From positions 1 through 33,176 of the forward strand of contig JALFRH010000232.1 of assembly GCA_022785155.1 (NCBI GenBank): DNA of 33,176 bases, given 5' to 3'. Source of the stretch: Spirochaetales bacterium. GTDB taxonomy: Bacteria; Spirochaetota; Spirochaetia; Sphaerochaetales; Sphaerochaetaceae. The notes below the pieces were generated by a model. The model had not been told where the DNA came from and did no database searches. It was given only the letters and a program-made list of their open reading frames with translations. The translations under genes and the position numbers were made by a program. The number at the start of each line of letters is the position of its first letter. The stretch's first letter is position 1. This document shows, one piece after another, positions 21,303 through 29,442 of this stretch.

Positions 21303-21831
21303 TCTGCAGATGCTGTCCGCATATATGGATGGAGAATTGAAAGAGCCATACAGAACCCAGGTGAAGGAACACCTGGAGCACTGTGCCGCCTGCAGGAATC
21401 TTCTTGAGAATATGAAGTCTTTGGATGAAAGGATTCAGAAAGATACTTTTTCTGATGAAGAACTTAATAGGAACAAAGACGCCATTTTCAAGAAACTTGA
21501 TGCAAAGTGTTTTGGGGAAGGTAAGCAGATCTCTTTCTTTAGAAGAAAGATACAGATGAGCATACCTGCTGCAATAACAGCCGCAGCCGCTGCAGTATTC
21601 ATCTTTGCCGGTGGATTTGTTTTCTTTGGTTCAAATGCAAAAGAGACCAATGATATTCTTCCGTCATTCTCCGTCAATGCCGATACGGAAAACGTCAGAC
21701 TTGTTTCTTCTGGCAAGAACAGTCTGGATGATTATACTCTTGAAGAAATACTCCAGTATCTGGATGGAAAAGGCTACCAGGTGGATATATCCATAAAAGG
21801 CCTCCAGCCTTTGGAAGAGAAAGGGGAATGA
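21292..21831 (+). CDS. Zinc-finger anti-sigma factor (membrane anchored)
   Basis: This is a 179-aa protein. The N-terminal anti-sigma domain has the ZAS motif H-x3-C-x2-C (HLEHCAACRNLL) after LSAYMDGEL. Residues about 87-107 form one membrane helix (IPAAITAAAAAVFIFAGGFVFFG), followed by an extracytoplasmic region of about 65 residues. It should bind and silence the ECF sigma factor until a periplasmic signal releases it. The ORF track starts upstream in another context; ATG 21292 with GGAGG 7 nt before it is the real start, overlapping the sigma gene by 11 bp. Confidence 0.88.
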   Translation: MCIDLQMLSAYMDGELKEPYRTQVKEHLEHCAACRNLLENMKSLDERIQKDTFSDEELNRNKDAIFKKLDAKCFGEGKQISFFRRKIQMSIPAAITAAAAAVFIFAGGFVFFGSNAKETNDILPSFSVNADTENVRLVSSGKNSLDDYTLEEILQYLDGKGYQVDISIKGLQPLEEKGE

Positions 21832-21859
21832 AAAAACTTGGACCCGTGGTTTCGGGTCC
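21831..21859 (-). terminator. Terminator of the second MATE gene, possibly bidirectional
   Basis: GGACCCG (21840-21846) and CGGGTCC (21853-21859) form a 7-bp stem with a 6-nt loop. On the minus strand AAGTTTTTT follows. The plus strand is followed by ATTAATATAG, so it may also end the sigma/anti-sigma transcript. Confidence 0.75.
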
Positions 21860-21878
21860 ATTAATATAGCCTATATCA

Positions 21879-23240
21879 TCATGCTTTCTCTTTACTCTTT
21901 GTCCTGCACTCTTTAAGAAATGAAAAGTAAAGGTAGAAAGCCAGGGAGAAAGTCAGGACATCTGCTGCTGGCTGAGCTATCTCGACGCCTGTTATACCCA
22001 GGAATCTGGGAAGAATAAGAATGGCGGGTATGAAGAAGATGCCTTGTCTGCAAAGGGCGAGAAGAGTGGCGGCCGCCACATGGCTTGTTCCCTGAAGGGC
22101 CATATTTGCCGTTACGTTTATTCCGCAGAAGGGTAGGAGAAGGCACTGTGCCCTCAAGGCCACCGTACCCACCTGGAGGACCAAGGGATCGTTACTTATG
22201 AAAGCCTTGATGATGGACGGGGTGAAGATATAGGTAAGGATCGAGAGTATGGTTATGATGATGGACCCTACCTTACCTGTAAAGACTGTGGCTTCCCTTA
22301 CTCTCTCATATTTGCCAGCTCCCCAGTTATAGGAGCAGACAGGCTGGAAGCCCTGTCCGAAACCCAGAAGGGCTGAGAAAATAAAGAAGGTGATCCTTCC
22401 TGTAATACTCATGGCTGCAATTGCTGCGTCTCCATATTGGGCGGCACTTAAGTTCAATAGAATTGTTGAGACACTGGCCAACCCCTGTCTTGCAAGGGAT
22501 GGAAGTCCAGTCTTAATTATGGTGATAAGTATTTTGATACGGAAATTCTTAAGTTTCTTTATGGATATCTCCGCTTCGCTCTTTCCTGTAATAAAGGCCA
22601 TGAGAAGAATAATGAAGCTGATGAACTGGCTTAGGGCTGTGGCAATGGCGGCACCTGCAGTTCCGAATCCAAATACGAAGATGAACAATGGATCCAAGGC
22701 GATGTTGAGTACTCCACCTGTTGTGATGCCTATCATTGCATAAAAAGCTTTTCCCTCGGAACGGAGGATATTGTTCATGACAAGGGCTCCGATCATAAAT
22801 GGGCAGGCAAGAAATATGTACTGGGCATAGGCTTCGGCATAGGGAAGAATGGTCTCTGTCGCACCCAGGACCTTCATCAGGTTTTTGTTGAAGACAATAC
22901 CTAAGACCGCCAGGACTCCGCCCAATAGAATGGCGAAGAAGAAAGAGATGGAAACCAAGGTGTCGGCCTTGTCCTTTTCCTTGGCTCCAAGGGAACGGGC
23001 TGCCAGGATTCCTCCTCCCAAACCAATGGTGAAACCTACTGCCTGGATTATTGCCATTATTGAGAAAACAACACCTACTGCGGCTGAGGCACTGGTTCCT
23101 ATCTGGGAAACGAAATAGGTGTCAGCCATGTTGTAGATGGAAGAAATAAGCATAGATACGATGGTCGGTATCGCCAAACGTGGAATAAGGGAAGACACAG
23201 GAGCCTGTGTCATTCTTATATATTGTTGTGTCTCATTCAT
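21879..23240 (-). CDS. MATE-family efflux transporter (second, DinF/NorM-like)
   Basis: This is a 453-aa membrane protein with about 12 hydrophobic segments. Typical MATE blocks are IPRLAIPTIVSMLISSIYNMADTYFVSQIG, SIMAIIQAVGFTIGLGGG, LRSEGKAFYAMIGITTGGVLNIALDPLFIF and the second-half IIKTGLPSLARQGLASVS with GFGQGFQPVCSYNWGAGKY. It is from a different subgroup than the 8589-9956 gene, as the two share only family features. The ORF track starts 26 codons early. ATG 23240 is more likely, though it has only a weak GGGA upstream. It is divergent from valS. Confidence 0.92.
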   Translation of the reverse strand: MNETQQYIRMTQAPVSSLIPRLAIPTIVSMLISSIYNMADTYFVSQIGTSASAAVGVVFSIMAIIQAVGFTIGLGGGILAARSLGAKEKDKADTLVSISFFFAILLGGVLAVLGIVFNKNLMKVLGATETILPYAEAYAQYIFLACPFMIGALVMNNILRSEGKAFYAMIGITTGGVLNIALDPLFIFVFGFGTAGAAIATALSQFISFIILLMAFITGKSEAEISIKKLKNFRIKILITIIKTGLPSLARQGLASVSTILLNLSAAQYGDAAIAAMSITGRITFFIFSALLGFGQGFQPVCSYNWGAGKYERVREATVFTGKVGSIIITILSILTYIFTPSIIKAFISNDPLVLQVGTVALRAQCLLLPFCGINVTANMALQGTSHVAAATLLALCRQGIFFIPAILILPRFLGITGVEIAQPAADVLTFSLAFYLYFSFLKECRTKSKEKA

Positions 23241-23289
23241 GGTCCCAAATTTATCACAATTTAAAGAAAAGAGGGATACACTCTCTCCA

Positions 23290-23318
23290 TTGTTAAGAGC
23301 ACTGTTTTTTGATACCAT
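23290..23318 (+). promoter_or_regulatory. Candidate valS promoter
   Basis: TTGTTA (23290-23295), a 17-bp spacer and TACCAT (23313-23318) lie about 25 nt before the valS start. No T-box-like anticodon or antiterminator structure fits in this short space. Confidence 0.4.
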
Positions 23319-23343
23319 AAACGGCGACGGAGGACTTTTACGT

Positions 23344-25992
23344 ATGAAAGCCGTGGAATTGGCAAAAGCCTATAACCCAAAAGATTTTGAGGACCGCATC
23401 TACAGCGAATGGAAAGAGAAGGGAGAGTTTGCTCCTAGAAGTGGCGAGGGACATTTTACTGTCGTCATGCCACCTCCAAACGTCACAGGTGTCCTCCACA
23501 TGGGCCATGCTTTGAATAACAGCCTACAGGATATAATCATCAGATATAAAAGAATGACGGGTGTTCCGACCCTTTGGGTTCCTGGAACAGACCATGCCGG
23601 TATCGCAACACAGAACGTCGTTGAAAGACAGCTTGCAAAGGAAGGCTTGAGACGCCAGGATCTTGGAAGAGAGAAGTTCTTGGAGCGTACTTGGGCTGTA
23701 AAAGACAAGCACCACAACATCATCAAGAGCCAGCTTGAGAAAATGGGATGTTCCTGCGATTGGGACCATGAAAGATTCACAATGGATGAAGGTCTTTCAA
23801 AGGCTGTAAGGGAGTCTTTCGTCACCCTGTATGAGAGAGGCTTGGTATATAAAGGAAAATATCTTGTAAACTACTGCCCCAAGTGTGGAACAGCCTTGGC
23901 GGATGATGAAGTGGAGTATGAGAACGTACCTGGAAAACTCTATGACGTAAGATACCCATATTCCGATGGCTCGGGGTGGATCACTGTTGCAACCACAAGA
24001 CCTGAGACAATGTTCGGAGACGTGGCTGTTGCAGTAAACCCTGAAGACGAGAGATATAAGGATATCATCGGAAAGAAGCTTAGACTTCCTCTTACAGATA
24101 GGGAGATCCCTATTATTGCAGACTCCTTTGTCGAGCTTGGCTTTGGAACAGGTATGGTGAAGATCACTCCTGCCCATGACCCTAATGACTGGGAGTGTGG
24201 AAAGAGACACAACCTGGAAGCCATCAATGTCCTCAATCCTGATGGAACAATGAATGAAAACTGCCCTGAAAAATACAGAGGGGTTCCGGCTCAGGAAGCA
24301 AGAAAGATGGTTGCAGAGGAGCTTAAGGAGAAGGGCTATCTCGTAAGCGAAAAGGACTACAACCATGAAGTAGGCCACTGTTATAGATGCCACACCATCG
24401 TGGAGCCGTATCTTTCGGAGCAGTGGTTTGTAAAGATGCGCGGTATGGCGGACAAAGCCATTGATGCATGGAAGAAGGGTGACATCCAGTTCTATCCCAA
24501 GAGATGGGAAAACACCTATATCCATTGGATGGAAACCATCAAGGACTGGTGTATCTCCCGTCAGTTGTGGTGGGGACACAGAATCCCTGTGTGGTACTGT
24601 GAAGACTGCGGTGAAATGATAGTGTCCAGAGAAGATGTGACAGAGTGTCCAAAGTGCCACAGTCACAACCTGAAGCAGGATACTGATGTTCTTGATACTT
24701 GGTTCTCTTCCTGGCTCTGGCCTTTCTCAACTCTCGGCTGGCCGGAAAAGACAGCTGACTTTGAGAAGTTCTTCCAGACAAACACCCTTGTATCAGCCTA
24801 CGATATCATCTTCTTCTGGATCAGCAGAATGATTATGGCCAGCGAGGAATTCCTTGGAAAGGCTCCTTTCAAGGACATTGTCATCACAGGTCTTGTAAGA
24901 GATACCCAGGGTAGAAAGATGTCCAAGTCTTTGGGAAACGGAATCGATCCATTGGATGTCATCGACGAGTATGGTGCAGATGCCATGAAGTTCACCCTCT
25001 GCTTCCTTGCAGCCCAGGGCCAGGATGTCCAGATCGATATGAACTCCTTCAAGCTTGGATCAAGATTTGCCAATAAGATTTGGAACGCAACAAGATTCCT
25101 GTTGATGAATCTTGAAGGCAGAAATCTTGTAAAGGTTGAAAAAGAAAGACTCAATACTTTGGACAAGTGGATCTATTCTCGTCTCAACGATGCAGCCCTC
25201 TCAATCAAGAAGGCTATGGAAGAGTATCACTTCAATGATGCGGCACAGACAGTCTATTCATTCTTCTGGAATGATTTCTGTGACTGGTATATTGAAGCAA
25301 GTAAGGAAAAGCTTCTCCATGGAAGCGATGAAGAGAAGGACCTGCAGGTCTCCATCCTTATGGATATCCTGGAGTCATCAATGCGCTTGATGCATCCATT
25401 CCTTTCCTTCCTTACAGAAGAGATCTATCAGAAGCTTCCCAACCACAATGGAGACGTAATCGTAGCCAAGTATCCTGAATACGATGAAAAGGAAAAGGAT
25501 GCTTTTGCCGAGGCTTCCATGGATAGCCTTCAGGAAGTGGTAAGAGTGGTGAGAGCTGTGAGAAGCACACTTGGAATCGGACCGGAGAAGAAGCTGAAGG
25601 TTGTCGTGAGACCGGATAAGACAAATAAGTATGTGGACTTCTACAACAATGAAGTGAAGATAATGACATCTTTCATGGGTGCTTCCTCCGTAATCATAGA
25701 CGCAGAAGGCAGTGAAGATACTTCAAAGGCCTTCCCTTGCCATGGAAGTGGCTTCGAAGCCTTTGTCTTTGTACGTGACGCCATCGATGTAGAGGGTGAG
25801 ATCAAGAGACTTGAAGGGGAGATAAAGAAGGCTGAAGCCAATTTGGCCCAGAGCATAAAGAAGCTTGAAAACGAGAACTTCATTTCCCATGCAAAACCTG
25901 AAGCCATCGAGAAGGAGAAGAGCAAGAAGGCAGAGTTCGAAGAAAAGATTGCAAAATCCACAGAACACATATCCCTTCTTAAGACTCTTTGA
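23344..25992 (+). CDS. valS: Valyl-tRNA synthetase
   Basis: This is an 882-aa class I synthetase. The HIGH motif is in PNVTGVLHMGHALN, the KMSKS motif is GRKMSKSLGNG, and the editing domain holds TTRPETMFGDVAVAVNP. Zinc-type pairs occur (YCPKCGTAL; CEDCGE with CPKCHS). The C-terminal coiled coil typical of ValS is complete (GEIKRLEGEIKKAEANLAQSIKKLENE). The ORF-track start is 69 codons too early, inside the region antisense to the MATE gene. ATG 23344, with GGAGG about 10 nt upstream, matches the family N-terminus (LAKAYNPKDFEDRIYSEWKEKG). It is followed by a strong terminator. Confidence 0.97.
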   Translation: MKAVELAKAYNPKDFEDRIYSEWKEKGEFAPRSGEGHFTVVMPPPNVTGVLHMGHALNNSLQDIIIRYKRMTGVPTLWVPGTDHAGIATQNVVERQLAKEGLRRQDLGREKFLERTWAVKDKHHNIIKSQLEKMGCSCDWDHERFTMDEGLSKAVRESFVTLYERGLVYKGKYLVNYCPKCGTALADDEVEYENVPGKLYDVRYPYSDGSGWITVATTRPETMFGDVAVAVNPEDERYKDIIGKKLRLPLTDREIPIIADSFVELGFGTGMVKITPAHDPNDWECGKRHNLEAINVLNPDGTMNENCPEKYRGVPAQEARKMVAEELKEKGYLVSEKDYNHEVGHCYRCHTIVEPYLSEQWFVKMRGMADKAIDAWKKGDIQFYPKRWENTYIHWMETIKDWCISRQLWWGHRIPVWYCEDCGEMIVSREDVTECPKCHSHNLKQDTDVLDTWFSSWLWPFSTLGWPEKTADFEKFFQTNTLVSAYDIIFFWISRMIMASEEFLGKAPFKDIVITGLVRDTQGRKMSKSLGNGIDPLDVIDEYGADAMKFTLCFLAAQGQDVQIDMNSFKLGSRFANKIWNATRFLLMNLEGRNLVKVEKERLNTLDKWIYSRLNDAALSIKKAMEEYHFNDAAQTVYSFFWNDFCDWYIEASKEKLLHGSDEEKDLQVSILMDILESSMRLMHPFLSFLTEEIYQKLPNHNGDVIVAKYPEYDEKEKDAFAEASMDSLQEVVRVVRAVRSTLGIGPEKKLKVVVRPDKTNKYVDFYNNEVKIMTSFMGASSVIIDAEGSEDTSKAFPCHGSGFEAFVFVRDAIDVEGEIKRLEGEIKKAEANLAQSIKKLENENFISHAKPEAIEKEKSKKAEFEEKIAKSTEHISLLKTL

Positions 25993-26001
25993 GAAAGAAA
26001 C

Positions 26002-26025
26002 AAGACCCCGGGAAACCGGGGCCTT
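26002..26025. terminator. Bidirectional terminator between valS and the Hc1-like gene
   Basis: CCCCGG and CCGGGG around GAAA form a very GC-rich 6-bp stem, with AAG/CTT at its base. It is U-poor on the plus strand (CCTTATC) and T-rich on the minus strand (TCTTGTTTCTTTC). It lies between two convergent stops. Confidence 0.75.
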
Positions 26026-26049
26026 ATCATAGAGTAAACGAAAGAATAA

Positions 26050-26235
26050 TCACTCTTTTTCCAATTCTTCTTTAGCTTGGGATATCTCCGCTCTTCTTGC
26101 TTTTGCAAGCTTGGCTATTTCTGCCAGAGCCTTTCTTGCTCTTGTGGCGGAGGACTTTACGCCCTTTTCAACAAACTTTTTGTTTTCAGTTACATAGATC
26201 TCCATCTGGGCAATAATTTCATCATGAATAGACAT
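26050..26235 (-). CDS. Histone H1-like (Hc1-family) small DNA-binding protein
   Basis: This is a 61-aa, lysine/arginine-rich helical protein. The segment VEKGVKSSATRARKALAEIAKLAKARRAEI closely resembles the V-E-K-G-N-K-A-A-G-T-R-A-R-K pattern that I recall for bacterial Hc1-like histone proteins (PF07432), found in Bacteroidetes, chlamydiae and others. Such proteins bind and compact DNA without sequence preference. AGGAGAG lies 6 nt before ATG 26235. A TTGACA box (near 26299-26304, minus strand) lies upstream, without a clear -10 at standard spacing. It is a single-gene unit ending at the shared terminator. Confidence 0.8.
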   Translation of the reverse strand: MSIHDEIIAQMEIYVTENKKFVEKGVKSSATRARKALAEIAKLAKARRAEISQAKEELEKE

Positions 26236-26341
26236 GGCTATCTCTCCTATTTCATTTACTGATGAAGAAATAATAACACATTAAATGTAGAGTGCAAGTG
26301 TCAATGAAACATTTATATCCTTTTGGTGGACTCTTCCATGG

Positions 26342-27484
26342 TCATACAGTTCTTCCCTTCCACTCAAAGCCCTTTCCTGAGGCTTTTCTATACATTCCAT
26401 GTAGATACATGGCTGATATTGCTGTAAAGGAGAGGACACCTGAAATGGATACCATTTTCCCGAATCCTATTTCCCTTGCACCTATGGCCCAGGAAATAAA
26501 GGTCAAGGCCCATCCGGAAAGGGAAATGATGATCAATTTTGTCTCATGACCATAGATAAAGAACAAGAGAGGAGTATATGCAATGAACATCAAAACTGCT
26601 ACAGCAAGTATCAATAGGCCTACCATCAGAAGGGTGGAGGGGAATACATCTGTTATACTCCTTTCCAAGCCCTTGAAGGCGCTTATGCCGTCTTCATACA
26701 TTTTGCAGGATACTTCCTTGGAAATATTTCTGAATCCATATTTCTTTCCATTTCTCATGAAATGCTTGATTATGCCGATATCATCGCAGACAGATTGGGG
26801 CATGGCTCCATAGCCTCCAACCTCATCATAGCTGTCCTTTCTCATCATGACATATTGTCCGATACCTATGGAAAAAGGAATGAACTGGATTGGGTTTAGA
26901 AAGAAATGGGGAAGGACTACATTGGAGAAAACCATTGATGCTGTAACGACTCCGCCCCAGAATGTAGCTGTCCCTTGGTTTGGAAAACCGGAGAGTATAT
27001 CCAAGTTTTCGTCTTCCATATATCTTACCCCAATTGATATGGAAGAGGGGAAATGGACTGTATCTGCATCTGTGCAGAGAAGGATGTCCCCCTCTGCATG
27101 GGGAATAAGATTCAGAAGGGCATTGATCTTTCCATATGAAGAGAGTCTCTTTCCCCCTGTATTCTGAAAGCCCCTGATCTTGTGGCTTTTGGCCATATAT
27201 CTTTGGATAATCTCCCAAGTCTTATCTGTAGACTGGTCGTCGATTACGATTACTTCATAGTTGGGATAATCCTGGTTCAGAAGGGAATCCAAAAGCCTTG
27301 GAAGGTGTTCTTCTTCATTTCTTGCAGGTATTACCACTGAGACTTTCTTTTTCCCTTCAATAATCTGCTTCGTTGCTTTTTTATGGTGGCGACGGAAAAA
27401 GAGTGTATTGGCCATTGTACATATAAAGCACCAAATTCCGAATATCAGTGGGATAGCGGCCAGTATTGAAAGAAAGGTTTTCAT
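26342..27484 (-). CDS. Membrane-bound family 2 glycosyltransferase
   Basis: This is a 380-aa protein. An N-terminal membrane helix (FLSILAAIPLIFGIWCFICTMA) is followed by a GT-A domain: VSVVIPARNEEEHLPRLLDSLLNQ, VIVIDDQSTDKT, the D-x-D motif in LLCTDADTVHF, and an acceptor-side CDDIGIIKHF segment. Three or four C-terminal helices follow. The layout resembles CrtQ/HpnB-like GT2 enzymes that glycosylate lipids or carotenoid-like acceptors, but the acceptor is unknown. Its ATG overlaps the stop of the preceding gene (ATGA), so it is translationally coupled. It is last in the lon-U32-TPR-GT2 run; no terminator was identified after it. Confidence 0.88.
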   Translation of the reverse strand: MKTFLSILAAIPLIFGIWCFICTMANTLFFRRHHKKATKQIIEGKKKVSVVIPARNEEEHLPRLLDSLLNQDYPNYEVIVIDDQSTDKTWEIIQRYMAKSHKIRGFQNTGGKRLSSYGKINALLNLIPHAEGDILLCTDADTVHFPSSISIGVRYMEDENLDILSGFPNQGTATFWGGVVTASMVFSNVVLPHFFLNPIQFIPFSIGIGQYVMMRKDSYDEVGGYGAMPQSVCDDIGIIKHFMRNGKKYGFRNISKEVSCKMYEDGISAFKGLERSITDVFPSTLLMVGLLILAVAVLMFIAYTPLLFFIYGHETKLIIISLSGWALTFISWAIGAREIGFGKMVSISGVLSFTAISAMYLHGMYRKASGKGFEWKGRTV

Positions 27485-28203
27485 TTCAGTTTTTTCTCCA
27501 AATCCTTCTTTAACTCCATAAGGGCAGGTTCTCCATTATAGATATCAAGGGCAAGGGATAGATAAGTGCTGCTTTCCTCATAGTTCTTTCTATTGAAGTG
27601 TGCCGTAGCCAAGGCTCCATATAGGGAATAGACATTGGACAGTGAAAGTGTGTCTATATTTCCCAAGAGAGGTTCCATTTCTTTAATGGCATTTTTGTTG
27701 GAGCCTCCGGCGATTTGAGGAGTAAATATCAATCTCCAGCCGTTGGTAATAATGAAGTATGCTTCTTCCGGATACTTCTTTACAGCTTCCTTGACCAGGT
27801 TGGAGTTTTCCAGCCCTGAAGATAGATAATCTTTATCTATATACGTCTTGGAAGAAGTATAGTCGATTCTTGCAATCATATAGATGATGTCATTGGTTTT
27901 ATCCATGTCATCCAGGTAGGTTTTCTCTTGTTTCAGGTGTTCCTTGGCCTCTTCTTTGTAACCATTGTCCGCAAGGTATCTGGAATAAATGTATTCTCCC
28001 CTTGCTTTCTCGAAGTGGGAAACATCCGACTCCATGTAAGAACTGTACTCTACATCCACTATACTTCTATCCTCGTTGTCCTTTATGACTTTTTCCAGCC
28101 TGCACCATCCATCGGTTTCGAATTGCTTCAATTGGTCTGTAATGGAGAACAGCGGGGATAGGGATAAAAATAGAATAAAAATAGATAAGATTTTCTTTGT
28201 CAT
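27481..28203 (-). CDS. Secreted/periplasmic TPR-like helical protein of unknown function
   Basis: This is a 240-aa protein with signal peptide MTKKILSIFILFLSLSPLFS and then helical repeats. YIYSRYLADNGYKEEAKEHL and ALATAHFNRKNYEESSTYLSLALDIY read like tetratricopeptide units. It may be a scaffold or assembly partner of the glycosyltransferase encoded next, with which it overlaps by 4 bp. The ORF-track start is a TTG; ATG 28203 lies 3 bp after the U32-family stop codon, so coupling with that gene is likely. I do not recognise a named family. Confidence 0.72.
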   Translation of the reverse strand: MTKKILSIFILFLSLSPLFSITDQLKQFETDGWCRLEKVIKDNEDRSIVDVEYSSYMESDVSHFEKARGEYIYSRYLADNGYKEEAKEHLKQEKTYLDDMDKTNDIIYMIARIDYTSSKTYIDKDYLSSGLENSNLVKEAVKKYPEEAYFIITNGWRLIFTPQIAGGSNKNAIKEMEPLLGNIDTLSLSNVYSLYGALATAHFNRKNYEESSTYLSLALDIYNGEPALMELKKDLEKKLK

Positions 28204-28206
28204 CAA

Positions 28207-29442
28207 TTATGAAAAATACTTCTGATCAGAGATACGTCTGATGATGTATCCCTCCTTTAATGGTAGATTTGTCTCAATAAGTCCCTTTTTCATGTGATCC
28301 AACTTAAAGATTGGAAAACCGTTTTCATCTAAAATCTTGAAGTTGGAGTCAGAAAGAAGAGGAACATCCGGGCCTATGAACTCCAATGTCTGCCCATTCT
28401 TTATTTGGTTTCTGCAGTCGATTTCCCATAGGTTTTCCTTTACCTTCTTTCCTATGGTCCCCAAGAAAGTATATGAACGTTCATATCCATAGCTTGTGGG
28501 ACGGGATACGTCGTCGTCAACCCTTGATTCCACCGGATCGTCACGGAAGAAGAAACCTGTGGTGAATTCCCTGTGGGATACATCGAAGATGTCTCTCTTG
28601 TAGAGGTCTTTGTCCTTGTCGTCGTCTATTGCCTTTCTATAGGCTCTTGTGACTACGGCCACATAGTAGACGCTCTTCATTCTCCCTTCGATTTTCAGGG
28701 AGGAAAGGCCTGCATCCTCCAATTCCTTTACATGGTCTATCATGCATAAGTCCTTGGAAGACAGGATGGTGGTATAGTCTCCATTCTCTTCAATGGGGAA
28801 ATAGGTGCCTTTTCTCTCCTCTTCCTCAAGAGCATACATTTTATAGTTCCAACGGCAGGTATGGGAGCAGTCCCCTCTGTTTGCGCTTCTTCCCGTAAGG
28901 TAGGAAGAGAGCATACAGCGTCCTGAGTAGGACATGCACATGGCCCCATGAACAAAGGCTTCCAGTTCCAATTCAGGGACCTTGTCCTTGATTTTCTTTA
29001 TATCGCTTATGCTTGCTTCTCTCCCAAGTATTACTCTCTCAAAGCCCATGTCCTTGTACATCTTTGCACTTTCGCTGTTGATGCATGAAGCCTGGGTGGA
29101 TAGGTGCAGGGCCCTGTCAGGGAAGTTTTTTTTCAAGAAGGGGACAGTGCCTATATCGGAGACGATGAAGGCGTCGAAGGGCCAGGAAGCTATCTCGTCC
29201 TTAAGGGTGAGAAGCTTCTCCATCTGGCTCTCCTTAAAGAGTATATTGAGAGTACAATATACCTTTTTGCCTGTCTTCTCCTTCAAGCGTCTTACTTTCT
29301 CAGCTTCTTCCTGGGAAAAGTTTCCTGCATTTGCCCTTAATGAGAACTCTGTCATTCCCATGTATGCTGCATCTGCACCGAAGTTGAAGGCAGTCTCAAG
29401 TTTCTCATAATTACCTGCAGGTGAAAGAAGTTCTATTGCCAT
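28207..29442 (-). CDS. Peptidase U32 family protein, TrhP/YegQ-like tRNA hydroxylase
   Basis: This 411-aa protein starts MAIELLSPAGNYEKLETAFNFGADAAYMG. The U32 signature is EAFVHGAMCMSYSGRCMLSS, followed by conserved cysteines in NRGDCSHTCRWNY and the LKIEGRMKSVYYVA block. Although called peptidases, YegQ/TrhP-type members are known to hydroxylate U34 of certain tRNAs using prephenate-derived chemistry; which role applies here is inferred from overall similarity. Its ATG overlaps the end of lon by 10 bp. It is part of the lon-led leftward operon. Confidence 0.85.
   Translation of the reverse strand: MAIELLSPAGNYEKLETAFNFGADAAYMGMTEFSLRANAGNFSQEEAEKVRRLKEKTGKKVYCTLNILFKESQMEKLLTLKDEIASWPFDAFIVSDIGTVPFLKKNFPDRALHLSTQASCINSESAKMYKDMGFERVILGREASISDIKKIKDKVPELELEAFVHGAMCMSYSGRCMLSSYLTGRSANRGDCSHTCRWNYKMYALEEEERKGTYFPIEENGDYTTILSSKDLCMIDHVKELEDAGLSSLKIEGRMKSVYYVAVVTRAYRKAIDDDKDKDLYKRDIFDVSHREFTTGFFFRDDPVESRVDDDVSRPTSYGYERSYTFLGTIGKKVKENLWEIDCRNQIKNGQTLEFIGPDVPLLSDSNFKILDENGFPIFKLDHMKKGLIETNLPLKEGYIIRRISDQKYFS

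Noticed and set aside
23326-26160. Recurring GGAGGACTTTACG-like string (before valS, inside the Hc1-like gene, and near 1481)
   Set aside because: Imperfect, in unrelated contexts (ribosome binding site, coding, decayed DNA); best explained by chance.
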